A DNA stretch of 36,861 bases from an uncultured Bacteroidales bacterium (lineage in GTDB: Bacteria; Bacteroidota; Bacteroidia; Bacteroidales; Paludibacteraceae): contig CADBVL010000021.1 in the NCBI GenBank assembly GCA_902798015.1, positions 1 to 36,861 of the forward strand, given 5' to 3'. The translations under genes and the position numbers were made by a program. Below, one piece after another: positions 16,469-24,128 of this stretch. Every line of letters starts with the position of its first letter. Within the stretch, counting starts at the first letter, position 1. The notes under the pieces were generated by a model. It did not search any database. It was not told where the DNA came from and saw nothing but the letters and a program-made list of their open reading frames with translations.

Positions 16469-16846
16469 ATGAAGGAAAAAGTAAATCAATTATCCCCAGA
16501 GGATGTTCAACTATTCACCTCAATGGAAGGAAACTACCTGTCTGAAGAAGAGCGTATCTTCTTTGATACGTTGAAATACAAAGAGGAATACGAACTCGCT
16601 ACCATGAACGAGTTGCTGCTGATAGAAGAAGACAATGAAGACAATCTGTATTTTATCCGTATTTATGCAGATGAGTATGAAATAGGATTAGGTGCTACTA
16701 AAGAGCATTTCCAATCATTAGCCGAAGCATTACAAATGCAATTGTCTAAAATAGGAATGCATGCTAACGACTGCACGTTCGGGCAATGGCTACAACGTAG
16801 GAATTATAAGGGCATCCACTATGATCGGAATATTGAATTACAATAA
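16469..16846 (+). CDS. small acidic protein, last gene of the DUF4417 cassette
   Basis: A 125-residue, strongly acidic protein with no recognised domain. It starts one base after the previous stop. Acidic small proteins behind a basic partner are often antitoxins, immunity proteins or DNA mimics; this is inference from charge and position only. Acidic patches include LLLIEEDNEDNLYFI, and there is a C-terminal FGQWLQRRNYKG. Confidence 0.65.
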   Translation: MKEKVNQLSPEDVQLFTSMEGNYLSEEERIFFDTLKYKEEYELATMNELLLIEEDNEDNLYFIRIYADEYEIGLGATKEHFQSLAEALQMQLSKIGMHANDCTFGQWLQRRNYKGIHYDRNIELQ

Positions 16847-16861
16847 ACCAATTAAAACTTC

Positions 16862-16951
16862 ACGATTGCACGTAATCGTCTATAAGCCTATGATTGTATA
16901 ATCAGCCTGCATGTCCCGCACTGCATTAGGCCCTATGTTCGCTTGCATAGG
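16862..16951 (+). other. three successive short hairpins in the gap 16847-17136
   Basis: The 290-base gap has no ORF. It holds ACGATT/AATCGT (16862-16867, 16874-16879), TGATT/AATCA (16891-16895, 16900-16904) and CCTATG/CATAGG (16932-16937, 16946-16951). No clear promoter or T-run terminator accompanies them. They could be a structured 3' end of the DUF4417 transcript or a protein-binding region. Confidence 0.5.
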
Positions 16952-17102
16952 TATCATCAAGCGCATTGTAGGTATTAACAGTCTGTGTTAGAGGTACTAT
17001 CAGAACTTGACAAATCTAGACATTGTATTCCCTAACATACGCCGTTAAACCTGAAAACCAAACTATATTATAAAATTTATTTTTTAACGTTTTCCTTCCG
17101 AC

Positions 17103-17131
17103 CCTGAAGCGGAAGTAAAGAAATCTTCAGG
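17103..17131 (+). promoter_or_regulatory. hairpin just before the 17137 start codon
   Basis: CCTGAAG (17103-17109) pairs perfectly with CTTCAGG (17125-17131), loop 15 bases, ending five bases before the ATG. The placement resembles the hairpin before the restriction gene at 10254-10279. Confidence 0.55.
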
Positions 17132-17136
17132 ATATT

Positions 17137-17469
17137 ATGGCTAAGATAGAGCCAATGACCCACATCGATTCGATGAAGGGTAAGTACGCTAAAACAGATA
17201 AGGTGTACACAAAAGTTCGTAAGTTTGATGAACGTACAATCGGTGTTCGTCTCAAGCATCCTGTTACTAACGAACCGCCTTCTGCGGCGCAGCAGACCGT
17301 GCAAGAAAAGTTCAAAACGATTTATGCACAGGTAAAAACTGCTTTGGCAGATGCCGAGCAAAAAGCTGCGCTTACGGCAGAGTGGCAAAAGCAACGCAAG
17401 TGCAAAACACTGCGTGGCTATGCCTTCCGCAAATTCTACAAACAGTCATTAACCCCTGAAAATCCTTAA
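17137..17469 (+). CDS. small basic protein, paralogue of 9506 and 17476 products
   Basis: A 110-residue protein of unknown function. It begins MAKIEPMTHIDSMKGKYAKT and ends with CKTLRGYAFRKFY, the same start and end pattern as the 9506 and 17476 products. The middle is predicted helical and Lys/Gln-rich. No signal peptide. It lies six bases before its paralogue at 17476, so the two are a tandem duplicate operon. Confidence 0.75.
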   Translation: MAKIEPMTHIDSMKGKYAKTDKVYTKVRKFDERTIGVRLKHPVTNEPPSAAQQTVQEKFKTIYAQVKTALADAEQKAALTAEWQKQRKCKTLRGYAFRKFYKQSLTPENP

Positions 17470-17475
17470 TGAGTT

Positions 17476-17835
17476 ATGGCACATGTAGAATGGAGCGCCG
17501 GTATCGATAGTGTATCAGGCGCACTGGCAAAGCCCAGTAAAAGCGGTCAGCATTCGTGCGACAAGATGCTTCTCGGAACCCATCGTGTGGCTCCGACCTC
17601 CAACGACCAGTGTACGCGAATCTATCTTCGCAAGAAGCGGAAACGTAAGACCGATCCGTCGGCGACGGAGTTGCTCATCCGGGCACGCTTCAACGCGGTG
17701 AGCAAGGCAGTGGCTCTGCGTCGTAAAGACCTCATGCAGATCAACCAGGACAACGCCGCGTTCCTCGCGCAGCGTGACACCGCCGGCGGTTGCAAGACCC
17801 TGACGAAGTACCTGTGGAATCCGCTCTGTTTATAG
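17476..17835 (+). CDS. small basic protein, third paralogue
   Basis: A 119-residue protein of unknown function starting MAHVEWSAGIDSVSGALAK and ending GCKTLTKYLW. It is very basic in the middle (LRKKRKRKTDPS), which would suit nucleic-acid binding. The gene is noticeably more GC-rich than its tandem paralogue at 17137, so the pair is not a recent duplication. It ends five bases before the left terminal repeat of the inverted-repeat element at 17841. Confidence 0.7.
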   Translation: MAHVEWSAGIDSVSGALAKPSKSGQHSCDKMLLGTHRVAPTSNDQCTRIYLRKKRKRKTDPSATELLIRARFNAVSKAVALRRKDLMQINQDNAAFLAQRDTAGGCKTLTKYLWNPLCL

Positions 17836-17840
17836 AGGGT

Positions 17841-18264
17841 AAATCAAAAACGCGTACCCTTGCCCGCTTAGGGCATATGACCCACGCGGTCTAAGCGTAG
17901 TCTTCCAAGTGCGCGCTCGTGAGCGAGCTCCCAGCGCACCCTTACAAGCCTCCACTTGTCTGTGCGCTTCTGATAAGCGCCAAGACGGGTACTTACAAAA
18001 ATGCGGATTTGCAATCCTTACAAAAAATCGTTTCGCTACGCTTCTCTTTCAAAAATCCATTCGGCGCGTAGGGAATGTTACATCCGCATTGCGGAGCATT
18101 TTTTTGGACATTTTTGTGAGCGAAGCGTATTTTTGTAAGGCGGTAGGACGGCTATCAAGCCGGACAAAATGGTTAGCGGGTATTAGGCGCTGGGAGCTTG
18201 CTCACGAGCGACCAATAGACGATAAACATTAGACCGAAAGGTCGTACCGCCGCGTTTTTGATTT
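17841..18264. repeat. ~425-bp non-coding inverted-repeat element
   Basis: The ends are perfect 14-bp inverted repeats: AAATCAAAAACGCG (17841-17854) and its complement (18251-18264). Inside, 17914-17937 is complementary to 18187-18210 at 23 of 24 positions, and 17992-18005 to 18126-18139 at 13 of 14. ATGCGGAT (18001-18008) pairs with ATCCGCAT (18082-18089), and GCGCTT/AAGCGC forms a local hairpin (17964-17980). The arms keep the same order and roughly symmetrical spacing, so the whole unit folds back on itself. The only ORF of note inside (17909-18232) looks spurious. It may be a foldback mobile element (MITE-like) or a long structured RNA; I see no clear target-site duplication. Confidence 0.7.
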
Positions 18265-18334
18265 AATAAATAAACCCTATACACGCCCAAAGGGCCGCTC
18301 TTTTTTGGCTTTTTTGCAAAAAAAACGGGAAATT

Positions 18335-18366
18335 CTTGCGTATATCGCAAAAAAAACGTACCTTTG
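18335..18366 (+). promoter_or_regulatory. promoter block copy 1, before the macro/TIR operon
   Basis: CTTG at 18335-18338 and TACCTTTG at 18359-18366 with 20 bases between. The wider block 18307-18371, including ACGGGAAATTCTTGCGTATATC, recurs almost unchanged at 23591-23654 and, with more differences, at 31494-31556. A short GCCC/GGGC hairpin with a T run (18285-18306) lies just upstream and may be a weak terminator. Confidence 0.85.
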
Positions 18367-18401
18367 CAGCCGCAAAGGTTTATTAACCCATCTATCACAC
18401 C

Positions 18402-19313
18402 ATGGCATATTTCGGAAACAGGAAATACGTGTTACGTCATTGGAAGAAGTTAGCGCGATGGAGTACACGGAGTTTTATCTCATGGAGCATGATGCTCCTT
18501 ACTATCACCGGTTCATTACTGGCCTTCTTGCCTGCAGAAGGCGCAGCTCACATCCGCGCGGGAATACACGTTCTTTGGGTGCACCCCTGGTCTTTGGCGC
18601 TTATTCTCCTGGTGCTGGCAGGTCTGGCGGTTCTCTATAACTGGCCGCTGACGCATGCGGAGTATAAGGACAAGAATACGGATATCCGGATTATTATCGA
18701 GTGCTGCGACATACTGAAACAAGACGGAATGAAAGTCATCCATGCGGTGGATACATTTGATACTGAATTGGACCGTATAATCACCCGCCGGTCGCTCCAT
18801 GGTGCTTTTCTGCAACTATGTCAGGAGCAAAAAACGGATTTGGATGCTATAATTGACGAGAGGCTGAAAGAACTCAAGCCGGTTGCAACCGACAAGAGTC
18901 TGCCCGGACGCAAAAAACGTTATGCACTGGGGTCTATCTGCCCTGTGACTATCGGAGACAAGCATTATTGCATTGCGGCTTTCACGCATCTCTTGCCTAA
19001 TGGCACCATTTCTATTACCAAGGATGAATATGTCGCGTGTCTGAAGCAGATGTGGCGCAATTTGGCCGAACCGAGGGTACGCGAAGAAGAGGTGAATGTG
19101 GCGGTGATGGGAAACCGGTTTGTGGACCTGCCTGCCGAATTCTCCACGGAGCAGAAAATAGACCTGATGATTCAGACTTTCTTTGCTGTAGCTCGGGAGA
19201 AGACCTGCTGCCGTACCTTGCGTATATGCATTCATCCGGACAATGTAACGGAGATTGATTTCGGCAATTATTCCACGATCATGGAACATCTGGCTAAACG
19301 ACCTGTTATCTGA
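18402..19313 (+). CDS. two-TM macro-domain protein, ThsA type II-like (ThsA_Macro/DUF6430)
   Basis: Two membrane helices lie near residues 25-43 and 62-82 (around MLLTITGSLLAFLP and SLALILLVLAGLAVLY). A cytosolic macro-like domain follows, with MKVIHAVDTFDTELDRII, RRSLHGAFLQ and YALGSICPVTIG. This is the TM-TM-macro layout of the type II Thoeris effector, where the macro domain binds an ADP-ribose-derived signal made by a TIR protein and the membrane part then kills or arrests the cell. A TIR gene starts six bases downstream, as expected. It is the first gene after promoter block 1. The ligand pocket cannot be judged by eye. Assignment to the DUF6430/ThsA_Macro family is by motif reading. Confidence 0.8.
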   Translation: MAYFGNRKYVLRHWKKLARWSTRSFISWSMMLLTITGSLLAFLPAEGAAHIRAGIHVLWVHPWSLALILLVLAGLAVLYNWPLTHAEYKDKNTDIRIIIECCDILKQDGMKVIHAVDTFDTELDRIITRRSLHGAFLQLCQEQKTDLDAIIDERLKELKPVATDKSLPGRKKRYALGSICPVTIGDKHYCIAAFTHLLPNGTISITKDEYVACLKQMWRNLAEPRVREEEVNVAVMGNRFVDLPAEFSTEQKIDLMIQTFFAVAREKTCCRTLRICIHPDNVTEIDFGNYSTIMEHLAKRPVI

Positions 19314-19319
19314 TACGCC

Positions 19320-20459
19320 ATGCAGACGGAGTACAACTATTTTGCTTTTATCAGTTTTCAGAGCGGTGATGCCCGCGAGGCCGTACGCTTGCAGCACGCG
19401 ATAGAGCGTTATCGTTTGCCGGCTGTCTTATGCCGGCAAGACAAGTCCGTTCCCAGGCGTGTACGCCCGTTGTATTGCTATCTGAACGACATGCACGCAG
19501 GTGAAGAACTGATGATGGAACTCAAGGCGCGCATGGAGCAGTCCCGGTATCTGATCGTGGTTTGTTCGCCGCGCGCTGCCGGATCAACCTATATCAACAG
19601 CGGCATTGACTACTTTGTCTCCTTAGGCCGGCGAGACAGTATCATCCCGATTATTGTGGACGGCATCCCTTATAGCAATGATCCCGCTACGGAATGTTTT
19701 CCTGAAGCACTGAAACGTCACTTCCCGAAACATTCTGATCCGTTGCAAGACCACTCCATCTTAGGTATCAACACGCGCGAGGCGGGTATCAGTCGCCGCA
19801 AGGCATATGACCGCGCGATGTTGATGGTCGTAGCCCGGATGCTGCAACTGGACTTCGACGGCCTGCTGCTGCGCGACATCCAACGCCGCCGCAAACGCAC
19901 CTTCCTTTACACCGTCCTGTCTCTGGTCATCGCGGCTGCGCTATGCCTTACATGGTGGTTCTCACAAACGGTGGACACAAAGATACAAGTAACGGAAGCA
20001 ACCGCATACAACGCCGCCTTGCCGCCCTGCGAAGAGGTTATCGTCCGTTTGTCTCTGGACAACGAGCAGAAGACCGACACCCTGCATGCCTTTGGGCAGA
20101 CAGCGCTCTTCCGGCATATACCGCCGCGATATATCGGACGGGAAGTGCGCATCGGATTGTACGCTAAAGGATTTCTGCCCTGCGATACGGTCCTTGCGCT
20201 GCAACGGCAGCAGACATTGCCTCTCTATCGCGATGCCGCCCTGTATGGACATGTGCATTTCCACCTGATTGGTGCGAGTCAACCTCAAAAAGCACAGATA
20301 CATATCGGTCCGCACGAACTGCATAGCGATGCCGACGGTCTGGTTGAATACGACATTCCCATCGCCGACCAGCAGACAGCGTACCCGATAACCATAGATA
20401 ATTTCACCGACACCCTGTATATGCCATGTGGAGAAGATGCTGTTATAGTATTGCCTTGA
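19320..20459 (+). CDS. TIR-domain membrane protein with extracytoplasmic C-terminal domain
   Basis: Residues 1-~150 are a TIR domain: YNYFAFISFQSGDAREAVRL, the BB-loop region MHAGEELMMELK, YLIVVCSPRAAGSTYINSG, and IIPIIVDGIP. Many enzymatic TIRs read S-x-W-V-N-x-E at the catalytic turn; here it is STYINSG, with Gly at residue 95 where the catalytic Glu is expected. A membrane helix (about 193-213, FLYTVLSLVIAAALCLTWW) follows, then ~165 residues of beta-rich sequence, probably periplasmic. With the macro gene upstream it makes a type II Thoeris-like pair, but a TM plus outer domain is not part of classical ThsB. It overlaps the next gene by 34 bases. Confidence 0.85.
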   Translation: MQTEYNYFAFISFQSGDAREAVRLQHAIERYRLPAVLCRQDKSVPRRVRPLYCYLNDMHAGEELMMELKARMEQSRYLIVVCSPRAAGSTYINSGIDYFVSLGRRDSIIPIIVDGIPYSNDPATECFPEALKRHFPKHSDPLQDHSILGINTREAGISRRKAYDRAMLMVVARMLQLDFDGLLLRDIQRRRKRTFLYTVLSLVIAAALCLTWWFSQTVDTKIQVTEATAYNAALPPCEEVIVRLSLDNEQKTDTLHAFGQTALFRHIPPRYIGREVRIGLYAKGFLPCDTVLALQRQQTLPLYRDAALYGHVHFHLIGASQPQKAQIHIGPHELHSDADGLVEYDIPIADQQTAYPITIDNFTDTLYMPCGEDAVIVLP

Positions 20460-21994
20460 TGTGTCTGTGCCTTTCAGCGTGGGCTGTAACCCAAGAGGGC
20501 GTAGTGCGCACTATCTCGCGCAAAGGACATCCGGGCACCCCTGTTGACGGAGCTGTGATACGCGTCCGCGGGTCGCATAATGCCGTTCAGAGTCATGCCG
20601 ACGGTAACTTTGAGATCCTGTTATATAACCTGCAGAACGGCGACCCTTATGCAATCGCCAGCATCATTAAGTCGGGTTATGAACCCGCCGAGCAGGAACT
20701 TATCGGGAAACGCATCCCGTGTTCCGACCGTGTACCACTGGAGATTCTCCTTGTCAGCCGGGTACAACTGATGCAAGAGAAAGAGGCAATTGCTGCCAAG
20801 GCACGGGAGAATGTGGAAATATATTATCAAGCCCGCGTATCCGAACTGGAACAACAGTTAGCCGCCAAACAACTGTCAGAGGCGGAGTTTACCAAACGCT
20901 TGGATGACCTGGAAGGCCAGTACGAGCGCTTCGAACCGCTCCTCCAAACGATGTCGGACAAATTAGCCCGTACCGACTATGACCGCCTTGATTCCCTTAC
21001 AACCCTCATCCAAGAAGCTATCGAGAGCGGCAACCCCGAAGAAGCGGAACGCTTGGTGCGGGAAAAAGGCAACCTGGACGCCCGGGAAACAGCCATTCGC
21101 GAGCAGGAAGAGCAGATTGCAAAAGCGCAACAGACCTTGGATGAAGCCGCAGCGAAGTTAGACCAACAGCGCGCACTCAATGCGCAACAGAAACGTGAAC
21201 TGGCGGACGATTATTTCCGTCTCTACTCCTCTTTCCTCTCGCGTTTTATCAACGACAGCGCTGCGCTCTATATATGCCGCCGCGCCGCATTGGATACATT
21301 GAACTTCCATTATCAGATTGACGCGGGACTATTCGTCAAAGATATCCGTGCCGACTACCCTGCTGCATGCCTTTTCCTCGAGCGCGCTTACCGTATCGCC
21401 GCCTCCCGGTACGGAGAGCAAAGCGCACAAATGGCTACTGCGTGTCATGAGTTAGGCGCGATAAAGAAGTTACAAGGGGATTTAGACGAGGCGATGAACC
21501 TGTATCAGCGCGCCTTGACCATAAAAGAAAAAGTATATGGCAAGAACTCCAAAGACGTAGCAGAGACACAGAATAACATAGGGGAACTCTTCCGTGCAAA
21601 AGGCGATCTGAAGAACGCCATGACATATAACCAACGGGCACTCAAGATACACGAGCGAGTCTTTGGCGCCAATAGTCCGGAGGTTGCGGACAGCAAGAAC
21701 AACATCGCCGGCATCTATTTCCAACTCAAGCAATACGAAAAGGCTGAGAAACTGTTTATGGAAGTGCGCGGCATTCACCAAGCGAATACACAGACACCAC
21801 CGCTCGCTATCGCACAAAACGATAACAATCTGGCGGCAGTAGCCTATATGCAGGGACATTACGAAGATGCCCTCCGCATGTTCGGGCAGGCACTTGATAT
21901 CTACACGCGGGTATTGGGACCGGACCATCCCCTCACACGCAATGCGAGGACCAATCTCCAAGCCGTGCAGCGACAAATAGAAACACAAAAATAA
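20426..21994 (+). CDS. secreted protein: carboxypeptidase-regulatory-like domain, coiled coil, TPR array
   Basis: The start at ATG 20426 gives a signal peptide (WRRCCYSIALMCLCLSAWA); the in-frame ATG at 20459 would spoil it. Residues ~22-95 resemble a carboxypeptidase-regulatory-like beta-sandwich (GTPVDGAVIRVRG, HADGNFEIL). Residues ~110-265 are Gln/Glu-rich coiled coil. Residues ~310-520 hold kinesin-light-chain-type TPRs, such as AMNLYQRALTIKEKVYG and AMTYNQRALKIHERVFG. It should work in the periplasm, perhaps touching the outer domain of the TIR protein with which it overlaps. It probably serves as a scaffold or sensor; it has no enzymatic motif. Confidence 0.82.
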   Translation: MWRRCCYSIALMCLCLSAWAVTQEGVVRTISRKGHPGTPVDGAVIRVRGSHNAVQSHADGNFEILLYNLQNGDPYAIASIIKSGYEPAEQELIGKRIPCSDRVPLEILLVSRVQLMQEKEAIAAKARENVEIYYQARVSELEQQLAAKQLSEAEFTKRLDDLEGQYERFEPLLQTMSDKLARTDYDRLDSLTTLIQEAIESGNPEEAERLVREKGNLDARETAIREQEEQIAKAQQTLDEAAAKLDQQRALNAQQKRELADDYFRLYSSFLSRFINDSAALYICRRAALDTLNFHYQIDAGLFVKDIRADYPAACLFLERAYRIAASRYGEQSAQMATACHELGAIKKLQGDLDEAMNLYQRALTIKEKVYGKNSKDVAETQNNIGELFRAKGDLKNAMTYNQRALKIHERVFGANSPEVADSKNNIAGIYFQLKQYEKAEKLFMEVRGIHQANTQTPPLAIAQNDNNLAAVAYMQGHYEDALRMFGQALDIYTRVLGPDHPLTRNARTNLQAVQRQIETQK

Positions 21995-22002
21995 AGGATA
22001 CT

Positions 22003-23583
22003 ATGAAACGAATTTACACATTCCTTGCGGCAATAATGTTCGCCACGTTGATGTATGCAGACCCGATACCTGGGCCGGACCCAAGTTGCGGTGCGCCCGA
22101 TTCAGTCGTATACGAATACCAGTATTGCTCCTCAAAAGACACCGTACAACTTAGGCATGGGGGCCAGCTCTTTCACATATTCCGGCTGGAAGTCACAGGA
22201 ATATTTACATTGACGGATACCATCAAACAGAAAGAAGGGGTATGCGATTCGCTGATTATAGCATGGAAAATCACTGTTCCCCCTTCCTATGTAATAGAGA
22301 TACCGATATATATTCCGATAGGCAAGACATCTATTGTATGGGAACGCGATAACCTGGAGCATATGGGAGGAGACGTAGTGGCCGATAGCATGGTAACGAT
22401 GGCCGGTTGCGACTCCGTAGAAGTATACCGCTTCATCAAAGAAACTGCTTTCGGCTATTGCGGAGCAGAGGGAGATGGCACAAACTTGGCATGGTATATC
22501 TCGGAAGACAGCGTATTGCATATCGAGGGTCAAGGCGCTATGGCGAATTATTATAAAACCGGGGCACCATGGTATGACTATCGATATGCGATTAAAGATA
22601 TATTCTTCCCGGAAGAACTTACGTCCATTGGGAATTATGCGTTCTATGATTGCTACAACCTGTTAGCCGTTTCTATCCCGCCCGCAGTCACCTCCATTGG
22701 CTCGGGTGCTTTTGACGAGTGCTGGAAATTGTTCTACGTGAATACCCGAAGTCTTGAAGCTTGGTGTAATATCAATTTCCCTGATACCGCCGCTAACCCG
22801 ACTTGCATGTCGCATAAGTTATATCTGGATGGCCAGCAAATAGAATATTTGGTAATTCCCCCGACTATTACTACCATTAAGGATAATGCCTTTGTAAGAT
22901 GCAATTTCAAGAAAGTCACACTGCATGCGAACGTAACAAGTATTGGTTTTATGGCTTTTGAGAATTGCAACGAAATGGACACTATGGTTTGCTATGCGAC
23001 CACTCCTCCCGAATTGACTTATGGTCATTTGGGATACTTGCTAAATACCGTCCTCAGCGTGCCGCAAGCGTCCGTGGATGCATACCTGGCAATCGACGGA
23101 TACAGGAACCATTTCAAGGAGATTATCGGTTTCTCGGAGGTGACGGATATTACCGCAACCACAGCAAAAATCGAATGGATACCAAATCCTGATGTGACAC
23201 AATACATCATCAGTGTATATACTTCAGATACCTTGTTTGCACAATATATCGTAGATGGCGAAGGGAATGTGACCGATACGGTAAAATCAGCTATGGTTGC
23301 CAAAATACGCAAGAAGAAACTGGATTCCCGAGAGACCTTTACCATCTCGATCGGAGGCTTAACCGCCAATACCACCTATTCGTATTCCATCGAGGGCAGG
23401 GACGAACAACAACAGACTATCTATCATGAAGAAGGTCACTTCCAGACGGCAGACATGGACGAGGGGCTCTTTGATTTCATAGCAACAGAGCAGGAGCGAG
23501 TAAGGAAAACGGTCATGGACGGAAAGATGGTTATCCTGCGCGGAGACCATGTCTTTGACGTCCAGGGCAAGATGGTAAGGTGA
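22003..23583 (+). CDS. secreted BspA-like leucine-rich repeat protein
   Basis: A signal peptide (MKRIYTFLAAIMFATLMYA) leads a 526-residue protein. Residues ~200-340 contain BspA-type LRR units such as LTSIGNYAFYDCYNLLAVSI and VTSIGSGAFDECWKL. Residues ~380-485 look like a fibronectin type III domain (ITATTAKIEWIPNP, LTANTTYSYSIEG). The C-terminus, VMDGKMVILRGDHVFDVQGK, is the short C-terminal pattern common on secreted Bacteroidales proteins. It lies eight bases after the TPR gene. BspA-like proteins bind host or surface ligands; here it may be the outermost part of the operon's system. Confidence 0.82.
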   Translation: MKRIYTFLAAIMFATLMYADPIPGPDPSCGAPDSVVYEYQYCSSKDTVQLRHGGQLFHIFRLEVTGIFTLTDTIKQKEGVCDSLIIAWKITVPPSYVIEIPIYIPIGKTSIVWERDNLEHMGGDVVADSMVTMAGCDSVEVYRFIKETAFGYCGAEGDGTNLAWYISEDSVLHIEGQGAMANYYKTGAPWYDYRYAIKDIFFPEELTSIGNYAFYDCYNLLAVSIPPAVTSIGSGAFDECWKLFYVNTRSLEAWCNINFPDTAANPTCMSHKLYLDGQQIEYLVIPPTITTIKDNAFVRCNFKKVTLHANVTSIGFMAFENCNEMDTMVCYATTPPELTYGHLGYLLNTVLSVPQASVDAYLAIDGYRNHFKEIIGFSEVTDITATTAKIEWIPNPDVTQYIISVYTSDTLFAQYIVDGEGNVTDTVKSAMVAKIRKKKLDSRETFTISIGGLTANTTYSYSIEGRDEQQQTIYHEEGHFQTADMDEGLFDFIATEQERVRKTVMDGKMVILRGDHVFDVQGKMVR

Positions 23584-23617
23584 GTTTTGGGGCTTTTTGT
23601 AAAAAAACGGGAAATTC

Positions 23618-23648
23618 TTGCGTATATCGCAAAAAAAACGTACCTTTG
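23618..23648 (+). promoter_or_regulatory. promoter block copy 2, before the CHAT operon
   Basis: TTG at 23618-23620 and TACCTTTG at 23641-23648 with 20 bases between. The block 23591-23654 is nearly identical to 18307-18371. Predicted start about 23655; ATG at 23682. Confidence 0.87.
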
Positions 23649-23681
23649 CAGCCGTAAAAAGTCTATCTAATACATTGCGTT

Positions 23682-24128
23682 ATGAAACGCTTGATTTTGA
23701 GTATTTTGCTTTTAGCAAATCTGGGAGTGATACATGCCGAATGTGAGTACATGTTCACCCTCCCCATTCGTAAAGGTTACGCAGCAGTAGATCGTGAGTT
23801 GACCGCCCATGATTTTGTGTTGCTTGGAGGCGAAGAAGGGACGTATCTATACATGGGAGAAGTTAATTCCGAAGTAATGGTTGCCACAGGTGACGGCGGA
23901 GTCATAACCGCTGTGACGTACGAGAAAACTGACTTATCAAAAAAAGAAGAGAAGGCTTTATTCCAATCGCTATGTAATGAAGCTATCAAACTGTACGGCA
24001 AACCTCACATGAAAGATAAAAGCGCCAAAGACACTGATTTTGTCTGGTTCTTTTCGGATTACATGTTTTCCATATCTAAAGAAAAGGGAATTGTGGCTAT
24101 CACGTGGTTAAGTAATAACTCGAAATGA
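23682..24128 (+). CDS. small secreted protein of unknown function
   Basis: A 148-residue protein with a clean signal peptide (MKRLILSILLLANLGVIHA). The mature part is beta-rich with GGEEGTYLYMGEVNSEV and ends in FSDYMFSISKEKGIVAITWL. No known domain recognised. It is the first gene after promoter block 2, and its stop overlaps the start of the CHAT gene (ATGA), so the two are translationally coupled. Confidence 0.75.
   Translation: MKRLILSILLLANLGVIHAECEYMFTLPIRKGYAAVDRELTAHDFVLLGGEEGTYLYMGEVNSEVMVATGDGGVITAVTYEKTDLSKKEEKALFQSLCNEAIKLYGKPHMKDKSAKDTDFVWFFSDYMFSISKEKGIVAITWLSNNSK

Noticed and set aside
17909-18232. 107-codon frame inside the foldback element
   Set aside because: No domain, unusual composition, and its sequence is fully explained by the inverted-repeat structure.
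17841-18264. Insertion sequence with transposase
   Set aside because: Terminal inverted repeats are present but no transposase frame, and no clear target-site duplication at the flanks.
18305-18640. 111-codon frame overlapping the start of the macro-domain gene
   Set aside because: It crosses the promoter block and overlaps the well-supported macro gene in another frame; no domain.
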